Source: Alkalihalobacillus trypoxylicola (lineage in GTDB: Bacteria > Bacillota > Bacilli > Bacillales > Bacillaceae_D). From it: 64,000 bases of DNA. The stretch spans positions 65,535-129,534 of the forward strand of contig NZ_LTAO01000034.1 in NCBI RefSeq assembly GCF_001590785.1. The letters run 5' to 3'. Position numbers and translations under genes: made by a program. Positions 1 through 8,815 of the stretch are shown here, one piece after another; position 1 is the first letter of the stretch; each line of letters begins with the position of its first letter. The notes under the pieces were generated by a model. That model did not search any database, was not told the origin of the DNA, and worked only from the letters and a program-made list of their open reading frames with translations.

Positions 1-154
1 TAGGAATGATAAAATAAGTAAAATTAATAGGAGAAGCAACAACCTCACCGTTTCTAATAAAAGTAGTATCTGATAACACAGCAAAAAAGTGTAGTACTTG
101 AATAACAAAAATTAATATCAGCCCTATTGCGAAACATTTAAACATTCTATCCAT
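1..154 (-). CDS. Partial small membrane protein, N-terminus only
   Basis: Reading leftward from an ATG at 154 there are 51 uninterrupted codons that run off the window. The start begins MDRMFKCF and is followed by a strongly hydrophobic stretch (about residues 8-27) that would form a membrane helix or uncleaved signal. A GGTGGG ribosome binding site lies 7 bases upstream. The family is not recognised and the function is unknown. It is probably a real gene because of the RBS and the membrane-like composition, but only its first third or less may be visible. Confidence 0.5.
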   Translation of the reverse strand, partial: MDRMFKCFAIGLILIFVIQVLHFFAVLSDTTFIRNGEVVASPINFTYFIIP

Positions 155-516
155 TACATATCCCACCTATAAATTCTAATTTAACCAATAGATTCATTTT
201 ATAGAATTCTAACAAAAATAGGAATCTTTAAATGGTAGAATCCATTTCATCTTTATCATTGCTTTATAAGTGAACGAAACCGAACATCTATGATAAAAAT
301 GTACTCATTGATTGAAACGGTAGGTAGTTGAATGTGCAATCGCTCTTTTTTCAAACCGTGGATGATGAAATAGCTTACATTACATTTGCTGGATAAATTA
401 GATAGAAGCCCTAATAATCAAAAAAGGGATGGGACAGAAGTTGCTTCTAAAGAAAATCCTATTGCGAAACTTGAAATGATGTGTGTAATGTATGCAAACA
501 TCAAGAACGAACCATG

Positions 517-550
517 AACCCTCTTCACTGTGAAAATGGAGGGTTTTTTT
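517..550 (+). terminator. Rho-independent terminator-like hairpin
   Basis: Arms AACCCTC and GAGGGTT enclose about 15 bases and are followed by a run of seven T residues. No gene ends just upstream on the plus strand, so it may end a small RNA or belong to a decayed gene. Confidence 0.5.
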
Positions 551-569
551 GAAAGAGTAGATGAAAGGC

Positions 570-700
570 GCAAGCTAGCGGACACAAGACACGGAGACTC
601 CAGTGGGAGGAAGTGGCCATGCCGAAATCCACTTTTAAAAAAAGTTAGTTCGGCGCCACCCACCGGACGCGAAGTGTCTTGGGGGAGCGAACAGGCGGGG
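570..700. repeat. Possible dispersed GC-rich chromosomal repeat
   Basis: The segment contains CAAGACAC near 585 and its inverted copy GTGTCTTG near 673, plus purine-rich words such as GGAGACTCCAGTGGGA and GGGGGAGCGAAC. These are GC-rich against AT-rich surroundings. Such words are typical of short repeats scattered through Bacillus genomes. No second full copy is seen in this window, so the call rests on composition only. Confidence 0.3.
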
Positions 701-754
701 ACCTAAAATGGTCCAATCATTCATTCGTAGAGTTTAGTCCCGCCCTCTTTTCTA

Positions 755-1411
755 TTAATATATATTCAAAAAATATGTTCCGTTGTGGCCCCTTACCTCA
801 ACGTTATACCTCACCTTATTTTTAAGAGAGTCAAATTGATAGCTTTCTCCTGGAATTATTGAAAAACTTTCTATTATTGTATCTGTTTGATATTCTCTGA
901 TTTGGACTTCTAAGGTTGAATGACTATTAGCTTCATTGATTATTTCTTTATCCCAAAACATCCCTTCGAACATTAAAAAATCATTTCCATTAAAATCAAC
1001 AGTAATCCATTCACTTCCAGTAGACGGATTCTCCAAATGTATCGTTTCTTTTATATTTGGAGCAAGTGTGTTTTGAACAGTCGATACCTCCTGATAAAGT
1101 AAAAAAGCAGTCGTAAGAAGTGATAGAATAAAAAGTGGAATAATTATTTTTAATGCTAGCGATCTTTTTTTACTTTTCCTTTGGTCATAATGTATTTCAT
1201 TTACCAATCCTGTATCCTCCTTTAATAAATCGTCTAAGGAGATTTCTAGAACATCGCTTAAGTGAATAACTGTTTGTAAGTCTGGATAATTCCGTTCATT
1301 TTCCCAATTAGAAATGGCTGATCTTGAAATATGTAATTGATTGGCTAATTCCTGTTGAGTTAACTTCTTTTCTTGTCTTGCTGATTTTATTTTTTCACCA
1401 ATGGATGTCAT
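755..1411 (-). CDS. Membrane-anchored XRE-family transcriptional regulator
   Basis: This 218-residue protein has an N-terminal lambda-repressor-like helix-turn-helix (about residues 5-62, with QQELANQLHISRSAISNWE as recognition region). A basic linker (KSKKRS) follows, then one membrane helix (about 87-106) and a C-terminal domain of about 110 residues that would lie outside the cell. It probably senses an extracytoplasmic signal and represses or activates genes; the target is unknown. GGGAGA precedes the ATG at 1411 by a good distance. It is transcribed alone, away from the acetyltransferase genes. Confidence 0.8.
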   Translation of the reverse strand: MTSIGEKIKSARQEKKLTQQELANQLHISRSAISNWENERNYPDLQTVIHLSDVLEISLDDLLKEDTGLVNEIHYDQRKSKKRSLALKIIIPLFILSLLTTAFLLYQEVSTVQNTLAPNIKETIHLENPSTGSEWITVDFNGNDFLMFEGMFWDKEIINEANSHSTLEVQIREYQTDTIIESFSIIPGESYQFDSLKNKVRYNVEVRGHNGTYFLNIY

Positions 1412-1642
1412 AAGATTTCTCCCTTATTTATTAAGGTATAGGATAAAGTGCATTGCGTCTGTCACAGTCTATTACATTATCATTTTTTGCTGTGTTTTTG
1501 TCTCTATCATTAAAAGATTTGTTCTGACAGAAATGCTGACATGTTGATGCATTAACGTTTTTGTACTATTAAAAGTTTCTAATCCATTATCGATAGATTT
1601 ATAAATCCGTATAAGTCACGCGCATTTAGGAGGGGATTATTT

Positions 1643-2164
1643 ATGCATATAAAAACTAAGAGGTTAATGATAGGTCAATTTGAAAATAAGGATTGGAAAG
1701 CGGTTTATGAATATACTTCAGATAAGAATACGATGAAATATATTCCTGAGGGAGTTTTTACGGAAAGTGAATCTAAAGAATTTGTTGATAAAAATAGAGA
1801 TGTTCATGCAGAAAAATTCCCCGTATTTTTAGTTGAAGAAAACCTTCTAATAGGACATATCGTTTTTTGTAAATATTTTGGTGACCATACATACGAAATC
1901 GGTTGGGTGTTTAACCGTAAATTTCAAAATAAAGGGTATGCTTCAGAGGCTGCAAAAGCTGTTATAGATTATGGTTTTAATCAAAAGGGGTTGCATAGAA
2001 TTATAGCTACCTGTCAGCCCGAAAATACTCCATCCTATAAAGTAATGGAGAAGGTTGGTATGAGAAGAGAAGGATACTTTAAAAAATGTATTCCGAATGG
2101 TACTGAATGGTGGGATGAATATTATTATGCAATCTTACAGGAAGAGTGGAGAAGAAAAATCTAA
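1643..2164 (+). CDS. GNAT N-acetyltransferase, RimJ/RimL type
   Basis: This 173-residue cytosolic enzyme is predicted to transfer acetyl from acetyl-CoA to an amine. The start (IKTKRLMIGQFENKDW) is typical of the RimJ/RimL branch. The acetyl-CoA loop is visible as NRKFQNKGYASEAAKAV (about 92-108), followed by the HRIIATCQPENTPSYKVMEKVGM segment. Length is normal for the family. AGGAGGGG lies ahead of the ATG. The substrate (ribosomal protein, antibiotic or small amine) cannot be read from sequence. A second GNAT gene follows after about 60 bases. Confidence 0.85.
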   Translation: MHIKTKRLMIGQFENKDWKAVYEYTSDKNTMKYIPEGVFTESESKEFVDKNRDVHAEKFPVFLVEENLLIGHIVFCKYFGDHTYEIGWVFNRKFQNKGYASEAAKAVIDYGFNQKGLHRIIATCQPENTPSYKVMEKVGMRREGYFKKCIPNGTEWWDEYYYAILQEEWRRKI

Positions 2165-2227
2165 AGACCCCTTGAGTTAACTCCTGTTTAAAAAATGACT
2201 AAGACTTACTTTCGAAAGGTGATTAAT

Positions 2228-2701
2228 ATGATACGGAATTATAGATTATCAGATAAAGATTACATCGTAAAATCTCATTATGAGCTTTATAATCAAGAGT
2301 TTGGATATGACTTATCTTTTCGAGACTTTGTAGAAAGCAAAGTAAACGGATTTATAAAAAGGTCAGACTCCAACGAAATGATATTTATTTTAGAGATAGA
2401 CAAGAAAAATAGCGGATCTGTCAGTATAAATAAATTGAATGAAACAACGGCACAATTGGGCTTATTTCTTGTTGAACCTAATGCTAGAGGCACTGGATTC
2501 GGCCGGAAATTAATAGAAACCTCCATTAACTTTTGTAAGGAAAAAGGATATAAAAATATTTACCTCTGGACGAATAGTGAACTACAATCAGCACGGAGGA
2601 TATATGAAAAATTTGGTTTTGTTTTAAAGGAATCAGAAACTAAAATTCTTTCAAATAAAGAAGTCACTGAAGAAAGATGGGAGTTAGACTTTAATGTCTA
2701 A
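2228..2701 (+). CDS. GNAT N-acetyltransferase
   Basis: This 157-residue GNAT-fold enzyme has the acetyl-CoA pocket motif VEPNARGTGFGRKLIE (about 86-101), followed by YLWTNSELQSARRIYEKFGF, the usual alpha4/beta5 signature. The start at 2228 is preferred over an upstream ATG at 2195 because AAAGGTGAT lies directly before it and the family homology begins there. It probably forms an operon with the preceding acetyltransferase. The substrate is unknown. The two proteins are not close paralogues. Confidence 0.8.
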   Translation: MIRNYRLSDKDYIVKSHYELYNQEFGYDLSFRDFVESKVNGFIKRSDSNEMIFILEIDKKNSGSVSINKLNETTAQLGLFLVEPNARGTGFGRKLIETSINFCKEKGYKNIYLWTNSELQSARRIYEKFGFVLKESETKILSNKEVTEERWELDFNV

Positions 2702-2815
2702 TGATTATGACGAGATTAAGAATCATTGTTAAATATTGAACTGTCTAAAGCCTTTAGTAAAAAATAAATGATTTTATAGGACTTTATAAGGGGAATTAAA
2801 TCGTTATAAATAAAG

Positions 2816-2844
2816 TTGTCGTTTATTAACTCTATTGTTATGAT
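2816..2844 (+). promoter_or_regulatory. Sigma-A-type promoter for the TPR lipoprotein gene
   Basis: TTGTCG (2816-2821) and TATGAT (2839-2844) are separated by 17 bases, about 85 bases ahead of the lipoprotein start. The match is good at -10 and fair at -35. Confidence 0.5.
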
Positions 2845-2929
2845 TTAGTTAAAGGTTTTTTTTACCAATAGCATATCTGCTAATTAATAGAATGGAAGAC
2901 TCAACATCAAGAAAAGGAGATGGGGAAAT

Positions 2930-3904
2930 ATGAAAATTAAGTTAGGAATTTTAATGGCATTATTTTTAATTCTTTCTGGTTGTCAGCTTCTCAGCAGCGA
3001 TGTCGACCGCCAATTTCCAAGAGAAACCTATGACAAATGGTATGAAGAAGAACAATATGAAGTAGCTTTAGAAGATGTCAATGAGCGGTTAGAAAAATAT
3101 CCAAATGATCCGATACTGCATAATGAGAAAGGACTTTTGCTATATTATGTCGGACAATATGAAGAATCCTTGCAATCGTTGGATAAAGGGATTGAATTAG
3201 ATGATCAAATGGACGCGGCATACAATAACAAAGCCTTGACATTAAATGAATTAGGAGAGTATGAACAAGCCATTGTTGCTGCCCAAAAAGCGATTGATAT
3301 GAGTGATCAGGAGCCAGAGCAATTTATTAATATGGGAAATGCTCATTACGGCCTTCAAAGATATGAAAATGCGCTTGAGTATTATAATCAAGCTTTAGAA
3401 ATTGACGATAGTTCACCTTTTGCACTTTATGGAAAAGGAGTTTCCCTGTACTTTTTAATGGAGGATGAACAAGCTCTTCCCTATTTAGAGCAATACATAC
3501 AAGTGTATCCTGAAGATACAGATGCCTTATTTTATCTGGTTAGCACACATGAGGAATTAGGTGAGTACAGTGAGGCGATACCTTATTTAGACAGAATTAT
3601 TGAGCTCTCAACAGAGGATAAACTGTATGCTTTGGATTATAAAGGCTTACTGCTATTATATGAAGGAAATTATAATGAAGCAGTAGAAGCTTATGACGAG
3701 ATGATAGTAGAATTTCCAAATGAAGCCATTGGATATTATGGAAAGGGTGTAGTACTTGTCCAACAAGGAGAGCTTGACCAAGGACTGGACCATTTAGCGC
3801 AATCAATAGAAATAGATGAATTCTTAAAGGATACCGCCTATAGTGACCCCATGCTCTCCTCTATCTATGATTATGAGCCATTTATTGAGTTAACAGAATA
3901 TTAA
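2930..3904 (+). CDS. TPR-repeat lipoprotein
   Basis: This 324-residue exported protein begins with a short hydrophobic signal ending in the lipobox LSGC, so it should be cut before Cys18 and lipid-anchored to the outer face of the membrane. The rest is about seven tetratricopeptide repeats (for example AAYNNKALTLNELGEYEQAI near residue 100 and the YEGNYNEAVEAYDEM unit near 245), which form a scaffold for protein binding. AAAGGAG precedes the ATG and a terminator follows. It appears to be a single-gene unit. The partner is unknown. Confidence 0.8.
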   Translation: MKIKLGILMALFLILSGCQLLSSDVDRQFPRETYDKWYEEEQYEVALEDVNERLEKYPNDPILHNEKGLLLYYVGQYEESLQSLDKGIELDDQMDAAYNNKALTLNELGEYEQAIVAAQKAIDMSDQEPEQFINMGNAHYGLQRYENALEYYNQALEIDDSSPFALYGKGVSLYFLMEDEQALPYLEQYIQVYPEDTDALFYLVSTHEELGEYSEAIPYLDRIIELSTEDKLYALDYKGLLLLYEGNYNEAVEAYDEMIVEFPNEAIGYYGKGVVLVQQGELDQGLDHLAQSIEIDEFLKDTAYSDPMLSSIYDYEPFIELTEY

Positions 3905-3910
3905 TGTGCA

Positions 3911-3947
3911 AAAAGTCGATTTCCGATAAAGGGAGGTCGGCTTTTTT
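3911..3947 (+). terminator. Rho-independent terminator after the TPR lipoprotein
   Basis: The arms GTCGATTTCC and GGGAGGTCGGC pair with several G-U pairs, with six T residues directly after. Confidence 0.7.
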
Positions 3948-4373
3948 AAGTACTCTTTTCACCATCACAACAAAAAGAGTTTCAGCCATAATGAATTTAA
4001 ATAAATCGATTAATGTTATATTGAGAGAGTTGAACGAAGGATGTTTGATTATGGATTTTTTTACACTTGAGTGAATTTCATAATTGCTCTATAAGCGAAT
4101 GAAACCGAACGTATCTTATAAAATATGTTTTAAATGTTTGTGAATTAACTTGTTGATTGTAACAATAGGTAGTGACTCCCAAAGGATGAGCTGAAGACAA
4201 GCCCTTGGGTAAGCATCTACCTAAAGTGAAAATCAAAAAATCGTCCGGTTTTCATTATAAGATATGAATGATGAAATGGATTCACTTATAAATTTTTATA
4301 AAAACTGTAGGGGAAACATAACATTACATCGTCTAATCATATAGACAGAGAGAAAGGGGGAGAGCTGCCTAAA
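3948..4373. other. Intergenic stretch ahead of the ECF sigma operon
   Basis: No gene is seen. The stretch at about 4,070-4,270 resembles a diverged copy of 240-380. An ECF promoter would be expected here, because such sigma factors commonly drive their own operon, but no TGAAAC-16-CGTA type pair stands out. GGAAAC and CGTCTA near 4,312-4,336 are too close together. Confidence 0.4.
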
Positions 4374-4904
4374 ATGGAGGATTTAATACAAAAGGCGAAG
4401 GAAGGCGATGAGCTTGCTTTTCGTCAGATTGTGCAAGAGCACAGAGCTTATGTTATAGCGGCCATTATGCCTATTATCAAAAATCCAAAGGACGCCGAAG
4501 AGTTGGCTCAAGATGTATTTGTCCGTGTGTTTTATGCTCTCCCCCAGTATGAAGCACGAGGATTTAAAACATGGATTACTAGGATAGCTGTAAATATGGC
4601 GATTGATGAAAGAAGAAAAAGAATGAGAAGAAAAGAAGAAGAGCTAGGTGATTGGGAAGGTTCCACCTCTTCTAGCGATATTGAAGAGCACTTAATGAAG
4701 AAAGAAACGAAACGCCTTGTCCATGAAAAAATAGGCACGGTTCCCATCAACTATCGAAAGGTACTTATTGCTTTTTACATAGAAGAAAAAAGCTATCAGG
4801 AAATTGCTAAAGAACAACAGGTAGAAGTGAAAACAATAGAAACCAAGCTTTATCGGGCAAGAAAATGGGTGAAGGAAAGATGGAAGGAGGAGGAGTTTCG
4901 ATGA
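4374..4904 (+). CDS. ECF-type RNA polymerase sigma factor
   Basis: This 176-residue protein has sigma region 2 (about 10-75: KNPKDAEELAQDVFVRVFYALPQYE and FKTWITRIAVNMAIDERRKR, the -10 binding part) and sigma region 4 (about 118-170: SYQEIAKEQQVEVKTIETKLYRARKWV, the -35 helix-turn-helix). No region 3 is present, as usual for ECF sigmas of the SigW/SigX/SigY size class. GGGGGAG precedes the ATG. The stop overlaps the start of the anti-sigma gene (ATGA), so the two are translationally coupled. The signal and regulon are not known. Confidence 0.9.
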   Translation: MEDLIQKAKEGDELAFRQIVQEHRAYVIAAIMPIIKNPKDAEELAQDVFVRVFYALPQYEARGFKTWITRIAVNMAIDERRKRMRRKEEELGDWEGSTSSSDIEEHLMKKETKRLVHEKIGTVPINYRKVLIAFYIEEKSYQEIAKEQQVEVKTIETKLYRARKWVKERWKEEEFR

Positions 4905-5476
4905 ATAGCAACCATTATACAAAGGAAGATTGGACTCTTTATATAAACGGAACAGTTCAACAAAATCAGCAGCTGAAGATGGAGGAGCATTTATATACGT
5001 GTGATCAATGCTTGCAAGACTATATGGAATCATTAGCTCAGGTAAGCATAGAGCCTAGCAGAAACGAATCAGATGACTTTATTGATTCGGTTATGCAAAA
5101 AATTGAACCTGCTGCCAAAGCACGAAAGCCATTAAAGCAGGAAGATTCAATTAAGGTGTTAGATGGGAATGTCGGCTATGAAAATGGAAGGAATAAAGAA
5201 GGAGCACAAAAGAAAAAATCCTCTACTCAAAAAGGTAGGAAAAAACAAACCCTCCTCCATTACGTTATTGCAGCATCCTTAACTTTTATCCTCATGTCAT
5301 CTGGTATTTTTGAGGAGATTGCTTTTGGGTCCAATGCAGAAGAAAATGACATGATGAATACTATTCATGAAAAAGAAGAAATATCGGTTTCAGAGCGTTT
5401 ATTAGATAAAATTACGATAACGATTGAAGAGTGGACCAACTTAGAAAGGAGTGAGGGTGATGAACAGACCAAATAA
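4901..5476 (+). CDS. Zinc-finger anti-sigma factor (ZAS type)
   Basis: This 191-residue protein is encoded directly behind the ECF sigma gene and overlaps it by four bases. The start at 4901 is chosen because GGAAGGAGGAGG lies just upstream; an in-frame ATG at 4865 lies inside the sigma gene. The N-terminus carries the HxxxCxxC zinc anti-sigma motif (HLYTCDQC). A basic linker leads to one membrane helix (about residues 118-140) and a short outer tail. It should hold the sigma factor at the membrane until a signal releases it. Confidence 0.85.
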   Translation: MNSNHYTKEDWTLYINGTVQQNQQLKMEEHLYTCDQCLQDYMESLAQVSIEPSRNESDDFIDSVMQKIEPAAKARKPLKQEDSIKVLDGNVGYENGRNKEGAQKKKSSTQKGRKKQTLLHYVIAASLTFILMSSGIFEEIAFGSNAEENDMMNTIHEKEEISVSERLLDKITITIEEWTNLERSEGDEQTK

Positions 5477-6548
5477 TATTATAGCTTTCTTTTTATCTCT
5501 AATACCAGGAGGAGGGTTCTTCTACCTGAGAAGGCCTATTGTGGCGTTTATGTATATTATTCCGATATTTTTCCTGATTGCCGCAGCTGTTTTTAGCTTG
5601 TTTGTACTTGCTCATTTGGAATTAGCTTTTATAGCTGTCGTAATCGGTATCTTTATTTGGTTCATTCAATTAATCCATTGTGTGATTAGCTTACTGCAAA
5701 ATCCAACGATTTCTGTACAAAGTGGGGAAGAGCTGGAAGCATCACGACAGAAAAAGGAAGAAAGTGACCGATTATTTATTACCTTTATGTCACTAATACC
5801 AGGCTTAGGGCATATGCAATTAGGATTAATGAACCGTGGATTAACTTTAATGACTTTATTTTTTGGCTTAATTACAATGGTTATATTTACAGTCGCTGTT
5901 ACAGGAAGAGGAATTTTTATTGCTTTTTTGGGACTTTTGCCTATCATATGGATATTTAATCTATTTGATGTGACTCAATTCTTAAACAAAAAAGGAAAGG
6001 GCGAAGAAATCATCGACCGTTCTATTTTAGATGATATTGAAGAAAATCGTATCGGCAGGAAGAGTAAGCCGATTGCTATGTTATTTGCCATTTTCCCTGG
6101 CGCTGGCCATCTTTACTTAGGTTTACAGCAAAGAGGGATTCAATTAATGGCTTTATTTTTAGTCGGATTATTTTTAATTGATTTATTACGTTTATCGATG
6201 TTTTTGTTCCTCATTCCGATTATTTGGTTTTTTAGCTTTTTTGATGCCTTACAAAAGGTCGGACAATACGACCAAAACCTCGAGGATGTTCCTGTTTTTA
6301 CGGTCTTTCGTAACTATCAAAAGTGGCTAGGAATTGGAGCGATTCTTTTAGGAGTCTATTATTTGCTCGACCAAGTGTTAATTAATGCGTTTGGAGAAAT
6401 GTTTTATCAGTACTTCCAGATGGATTTACATTATTGGTTTTATAACTATTTTCAGACATTTATTGTTTGCACATTATTAATTTGTGCTGGAATTTACTTA
6501 TTAGCGGGGAAGAAAAAGTCAGCTTCCGCTAATAAAGGAGAGGTGTAA
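5460..6548 (+). CDS. Polytopic membrane protein with three TM2-like repeats
   Basis: This 362-residue protein has about eight or nine membrane helices. The same phrase recurs three times: SLIPGGGFFYLRRP near residue 12, SLIPGLGHMQLGLMNRG near 110 and AIFPGAGHLYLGLQQRG near 205. This is the P-G-x-G-x-x-Y-L-G turn of TM2-type domains. The ATG at 5460 sits 8 bases after AAGGAG and overlaps the anti-sigma gene by 17 bases, so it belongs to the sigma operon. It is a candidate sensor or target of the ECF response. The function is unknown. Confidence 0.75.
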   Translation: MNRPNNIIAFFLSLIPGGGFFYLRRPIVAFMYIIPIFFLIAAAVFSLFVLAHLELAFIAVVIGIFIWFIQLIHCVISLLQNPTISVQSGEELEASRQKKEESDRLFITFMSLIPGLGHMQLGLMNRGLTLMTLFFGLITMVIFTVAVTGRGIFIAFLGLLPIIWIFNLFDVTQFLNKKGKGEEIIDRSILDDIEENRIGRKSKPIAMLFAIFPGAGHLYLGLQQRGIQLMALFLVGLFLIDLLRLSMFLFLIPIIWFFSFFDALQKVGQYDQNLEDVPVFTVFRNYQKWLGIGAILLGVYYLLDQVLINAFGEMFYQYFQMDLHYWFYNYFQTFIVCTLLICAGIYLLAGKKKSASANKGEV

Positions 6549-6550
6549 GT

Positions 6551-7420
6551 ATGAGAACATGGAGAGTGGGTTCATTCTCAATGGGAATCACCTTAATTCT
6601 GTTAGGAATTGTTTTGGTGGCTTCTAATTGGTTCAATGTAAGCATGTATGATTTATTTATGTCATGGTGGCCATTTTTATTGATTATTGTGGGGGCAGAG
6701 ATGCTCTTTTATTTAAAAAGAAAGGATGAAAAAGAAGCGAAAATCAAATATGATTTCTTGAGTATCTTTTTTGTGGGAATCATCGGAACCATTGCATTAA
6801 GCTTTATGTTTTTATCCGTATCAGGATTAATGGAGGAATTAAAATATACGATAGCCCATCAAACAGAGATTACCTATGATTTGCCAACCTATAGTGATGA
6901 ATTAAACGAGGATTATGATCGTGTAGTTATAGAATTAAACGGACAGCACCTTAATGTTGAAGCCGTTGATGCTGAAGCAGTAGAGGTGTTCGGAACCTAT
7001 CAAAATTTAGAAGAAGCACAGAAATTAACGAACGCTGAGGATTATTTACAAACACAAATAAAAGGAAATACCCTTTATATGTCTTTGAAATCACTTCCTT
7101 CAACAAAAGGGATTCGGTCCTATCAACCAATGGTTCAGTCTACCGTTCTCATCCCGCAGCAATTAGAATTAGAAGTAAGAAGCACAGATAACGGAGGCAG
7201 TATTTCCCTTCACCCACGAGATCTTACATCAGATTGGTATGTGAAGCATAATGGAAGTATAGAAGCGTATGTACAAGAAAGTGGTAACTTAAAATTAGAA
7301 GGCGATCAATTTATGATTAATCAGGAGGATGTAGCGGGTACGAGCTATCAAATAGGTGATGGCGATCACTCTATACACTTTTCTACTAATCATACGGTGA
7401 TGGTCTACACCTCTCCTTAA
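6551..7420 (+). CDS. LiaI/LiaF-like membrane protein with C-terminal beta domain
   Basis: This 289-residue protein is the last gene of the sigma operon, starting 2 bases after the previous stop. The first 110 residues hold three membrane helices in the arrangement seen in the LiaI-LiaF/DUF5668 region (GITLILLGIVLVASNWF, then WWPFLLIIVGAEMLFYL, then a third helix near 75-95). The remainder is an outer beta-rich domain of DUF4097/DUF2154 character. Such proteins take part in cell-envelope stress signalling. This agrees with the operon, but the exact role is inferred. Confidence 0.7.
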   Translation: MRTWRVGSFSMGITLILLGIVLVASNWFNVSMYDLFMSWWPFLLIIVGAEMLFYLKRKDEKEAKIKYDFLSIFFVGIIGTIALSFMFLSVSGLMEELKYTIAHQTEITYDLPTYSDELNEDYDRVVIELNGQHLNVEAVDAEAVEVFGTYQNLEEAQKLTNAEDYLQTQIKGNTLYMSLKSLPSTKGIRSYQPMVQSTVLIPQQLELEVRSTDNGGSISLHPRDLTSDWYVKHNGSIEAYVQESGNLKLEGDQFMINQEDVAGTSYQIGDGDHSIHFSTNHTVMVYTSP

Positions 7421-7753
7421 GAAACAGCGCCTTTTAAAGGCATTAGGTTAGTAAAATAGCTAAAATTTGGAGTTTTCCCTTGTTATGATGTAGAATAGAT
7501 GGTATCTAATAACTTTACAATATGTGGAATGGATCTGAAAAGCTTGGCCTCTGGTCAAGTCTTTTGTATGAGATGGTGGGACTTAACAAGTATAGTATCT
7601 ACATAACGAAGTGTTTGAAATGTATTTGTATGGACCATTGCTTATCAGCTATTCTAAAAAACATAAAAATAAAGGTAATCCTAAAAATTTCAAACGGTAA
7701 AGGGAGTCATGCTTTCAGTAAGCCGTGGGGACTGTCAAAATAGGGGGATCTGT
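7421..7753 (+). other. 333-base gap with a probable long dgkB leader
   Basis: A possible promoter is TTGGAG (7467-7472) with TAGAAT (7491-7496), 18 bases apart, which would give dgkB a leader of about 250 bases. A 73-codon open frame at 7522-7743 has no RBS and an atypical composition, so it is not called. No clear riboswitch fold was recognised. Confidence 0.4.
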
Positions 7754-8668
7754 ATGAAAAAAGCACGTCTGATTTATAATCCAACTTCAGGTCGTGAACA
7801 AATTCGGAAAAATTTAGCCTATGTATTAGAAAGGCTAGAAACAGCAGGATATGAAACATCCGCTCATGCAACAACAGGAGAAGGGTGTGCGAAAAGAGCG
7901 GCAGAGAAAGCGGCGAATAACGGTTATGATTTGGTCATTGCTGCTGGCGGTGATGGAACGATTTTTGAAGTCATTAATGGTCTTGCCGATCTTGAGAATC
8001 GACCGATGATCGGATTAATTCCTGCAGGGACAACCAATGATTTTGCTAGAGCTCTAGGTATTCCTAAGGATATTGAAAAAGCCTGTGACGTTTTATGTGG
8101 TGACCATGTTGAACCTATTGATATAGGAAAAGTGAATAACAAATACTTTATTAATATTGCAGCGGCTGGTACGTTAACGGAATTAACCTATGAGGTACCA
8201 AGTAAATTAAAAACAATGATTGGTCAATTAGCTTATTATATAAAAGGCTTTGAAAAGCTGCCTCAAATTAAACCAACCTCCGTCTCTATTGAGTATGATG
8301 GGAAGCTGTTCGAAGGCGATATTATGATGTTTTTAGTCTCGAACTCTAATTCGGTTGGTGGCTTTGAAAAGCTTGCACCTCATGCTTCCTTACAGGATGG
8401 ACTTTTTGATTTGCTTATTGTACAAAAAGTAAGCTTTCCTGAATTTTTACACCTAGCAAGCTTAGCACTAAGAGGAGAGCACCTTAGCTCATCAAAGGTC
8501 ATTTATGTTCAAGCGAATCGAATTAAGGTTCATGTTGAGGGTGAGGATATGCAATTAAATTTAGATGGTGAACACGGTGGTGCCCTACCATCAGAATTTG
8601 TGAATCTCTATCACCATTTTCAAATGCTCACACCAAAAGAACGCTCTGAAAAGAAAGAGAATCATTAA
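7754..8668 (+). CDS. dgkB: Diacylglycerol kinase, soluble DagK/YegS family
   Basis: This 304-residue kinase phosphorylates diacylglycerol released by lipoteichoic acid synthesis, returning it as phosphatidic acid to phospholipid synthesis. Key marks are YNPTSGRE at the start (nucleotide loop), AAGGDGTIFEVINGL (about 64-78, the DAGK GGDGT signature) and GLIPAGTTNDFARALGIP (about 90-107). The start at 7754 is chosen because AGGGGGA lies 5 bases upstream and the protein then begins as the family does. A terminator follows. In B. subtilis dgkB is next to rlmCD; here the pectin cluster separates them. Confidence 0.95.
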   Translation: MKKARLIYNPTSGREQIRKNLAYVLERLETAGYETSAHATTGEGCAKRAAEKAANNGYDLVIAAGGDGTIFEVINGLADLENRPMIGLIPAGTTNDFARALGIPKDIEKACDVLCGDHVEPIDIGKVNNKYFINIAAAGTLTELTYEVPSKLKTMIGQLAYYIKGFEKLPQIKPTSVSIEYDGKLFEGDIMMFLVSNSNSVGGFEKLAPHASLQDGLFDLLIVQKVSFPEFLHLASLALRGEHLSSSKVIYVQANRIKVHVEGEDMQLNLDGEHGGALPSEFVNLYHHFQMLTPKERSEKKENH

Positions 8669-8686
8669 AAATTAAGAATCATACAA

Positions 8687-8730
8687 AAAGAGCTCTGTCA
8701 TCTAACAAACGGTGACGAAGCTCTTTTTTT
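8687..8730 (+). terminator. Rho-independent terminator after dgkB
   Basis: AAAGAGCT pairs with AGCTCTTT across an inner GTCA/TGAC helix, with seven T residues at the end. Confidence 0.85.
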
Positions 8731-8815
8731 AGTCTTGAGACTATAGGGTCACATTCTATTATGCGACTCGCCAAAAAACTTCTTTGCGAGTGAGAGGTTC
8801 CAAATCTATTCAGAG

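Larger units (their letters stand above)
155..754. other. 600-base gene-free stretch with repeat-like material and a terminator
   Basis: No convincing gene is seen. The left half (about 240-380) resembles a diverged copy of the stretch at about 4,070-4,270, sharing the words CGAAACCGAAC-like, TAGGTAGT and GATGATGAAAT. A terminator-like hairpin sits at 517-550. The GC-rich right part (about 547-710) has the character of a short dispersed Bacillus repeat. A potential 81-codon reading frame on the minus strand (418-663) crosses the terminator and lacks an RBS, so it is not called. Confidence 0.5.

Noticed and set aside
418-663. 81-codon minus-strand frame
   Set aside because: It crosses a terminator and GC-rich repeat, has no RBS and no protein-like pattern.
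4300-4340. Autoregulatory ECF promoter GGAAAC...CGTC
   Set aside because: The spacing is about 12 bases instead of the usual 16.
4692-5033. 113-codon minus-strand frame
   Set aside because: It lies antisense to the sigma and anti-sigma genes and has no RBS.
7522-7743. 73-codon frame ahead of dgkB
   Set aside because: No RBS, odd composition, and it lies in the probable dgkB leader.
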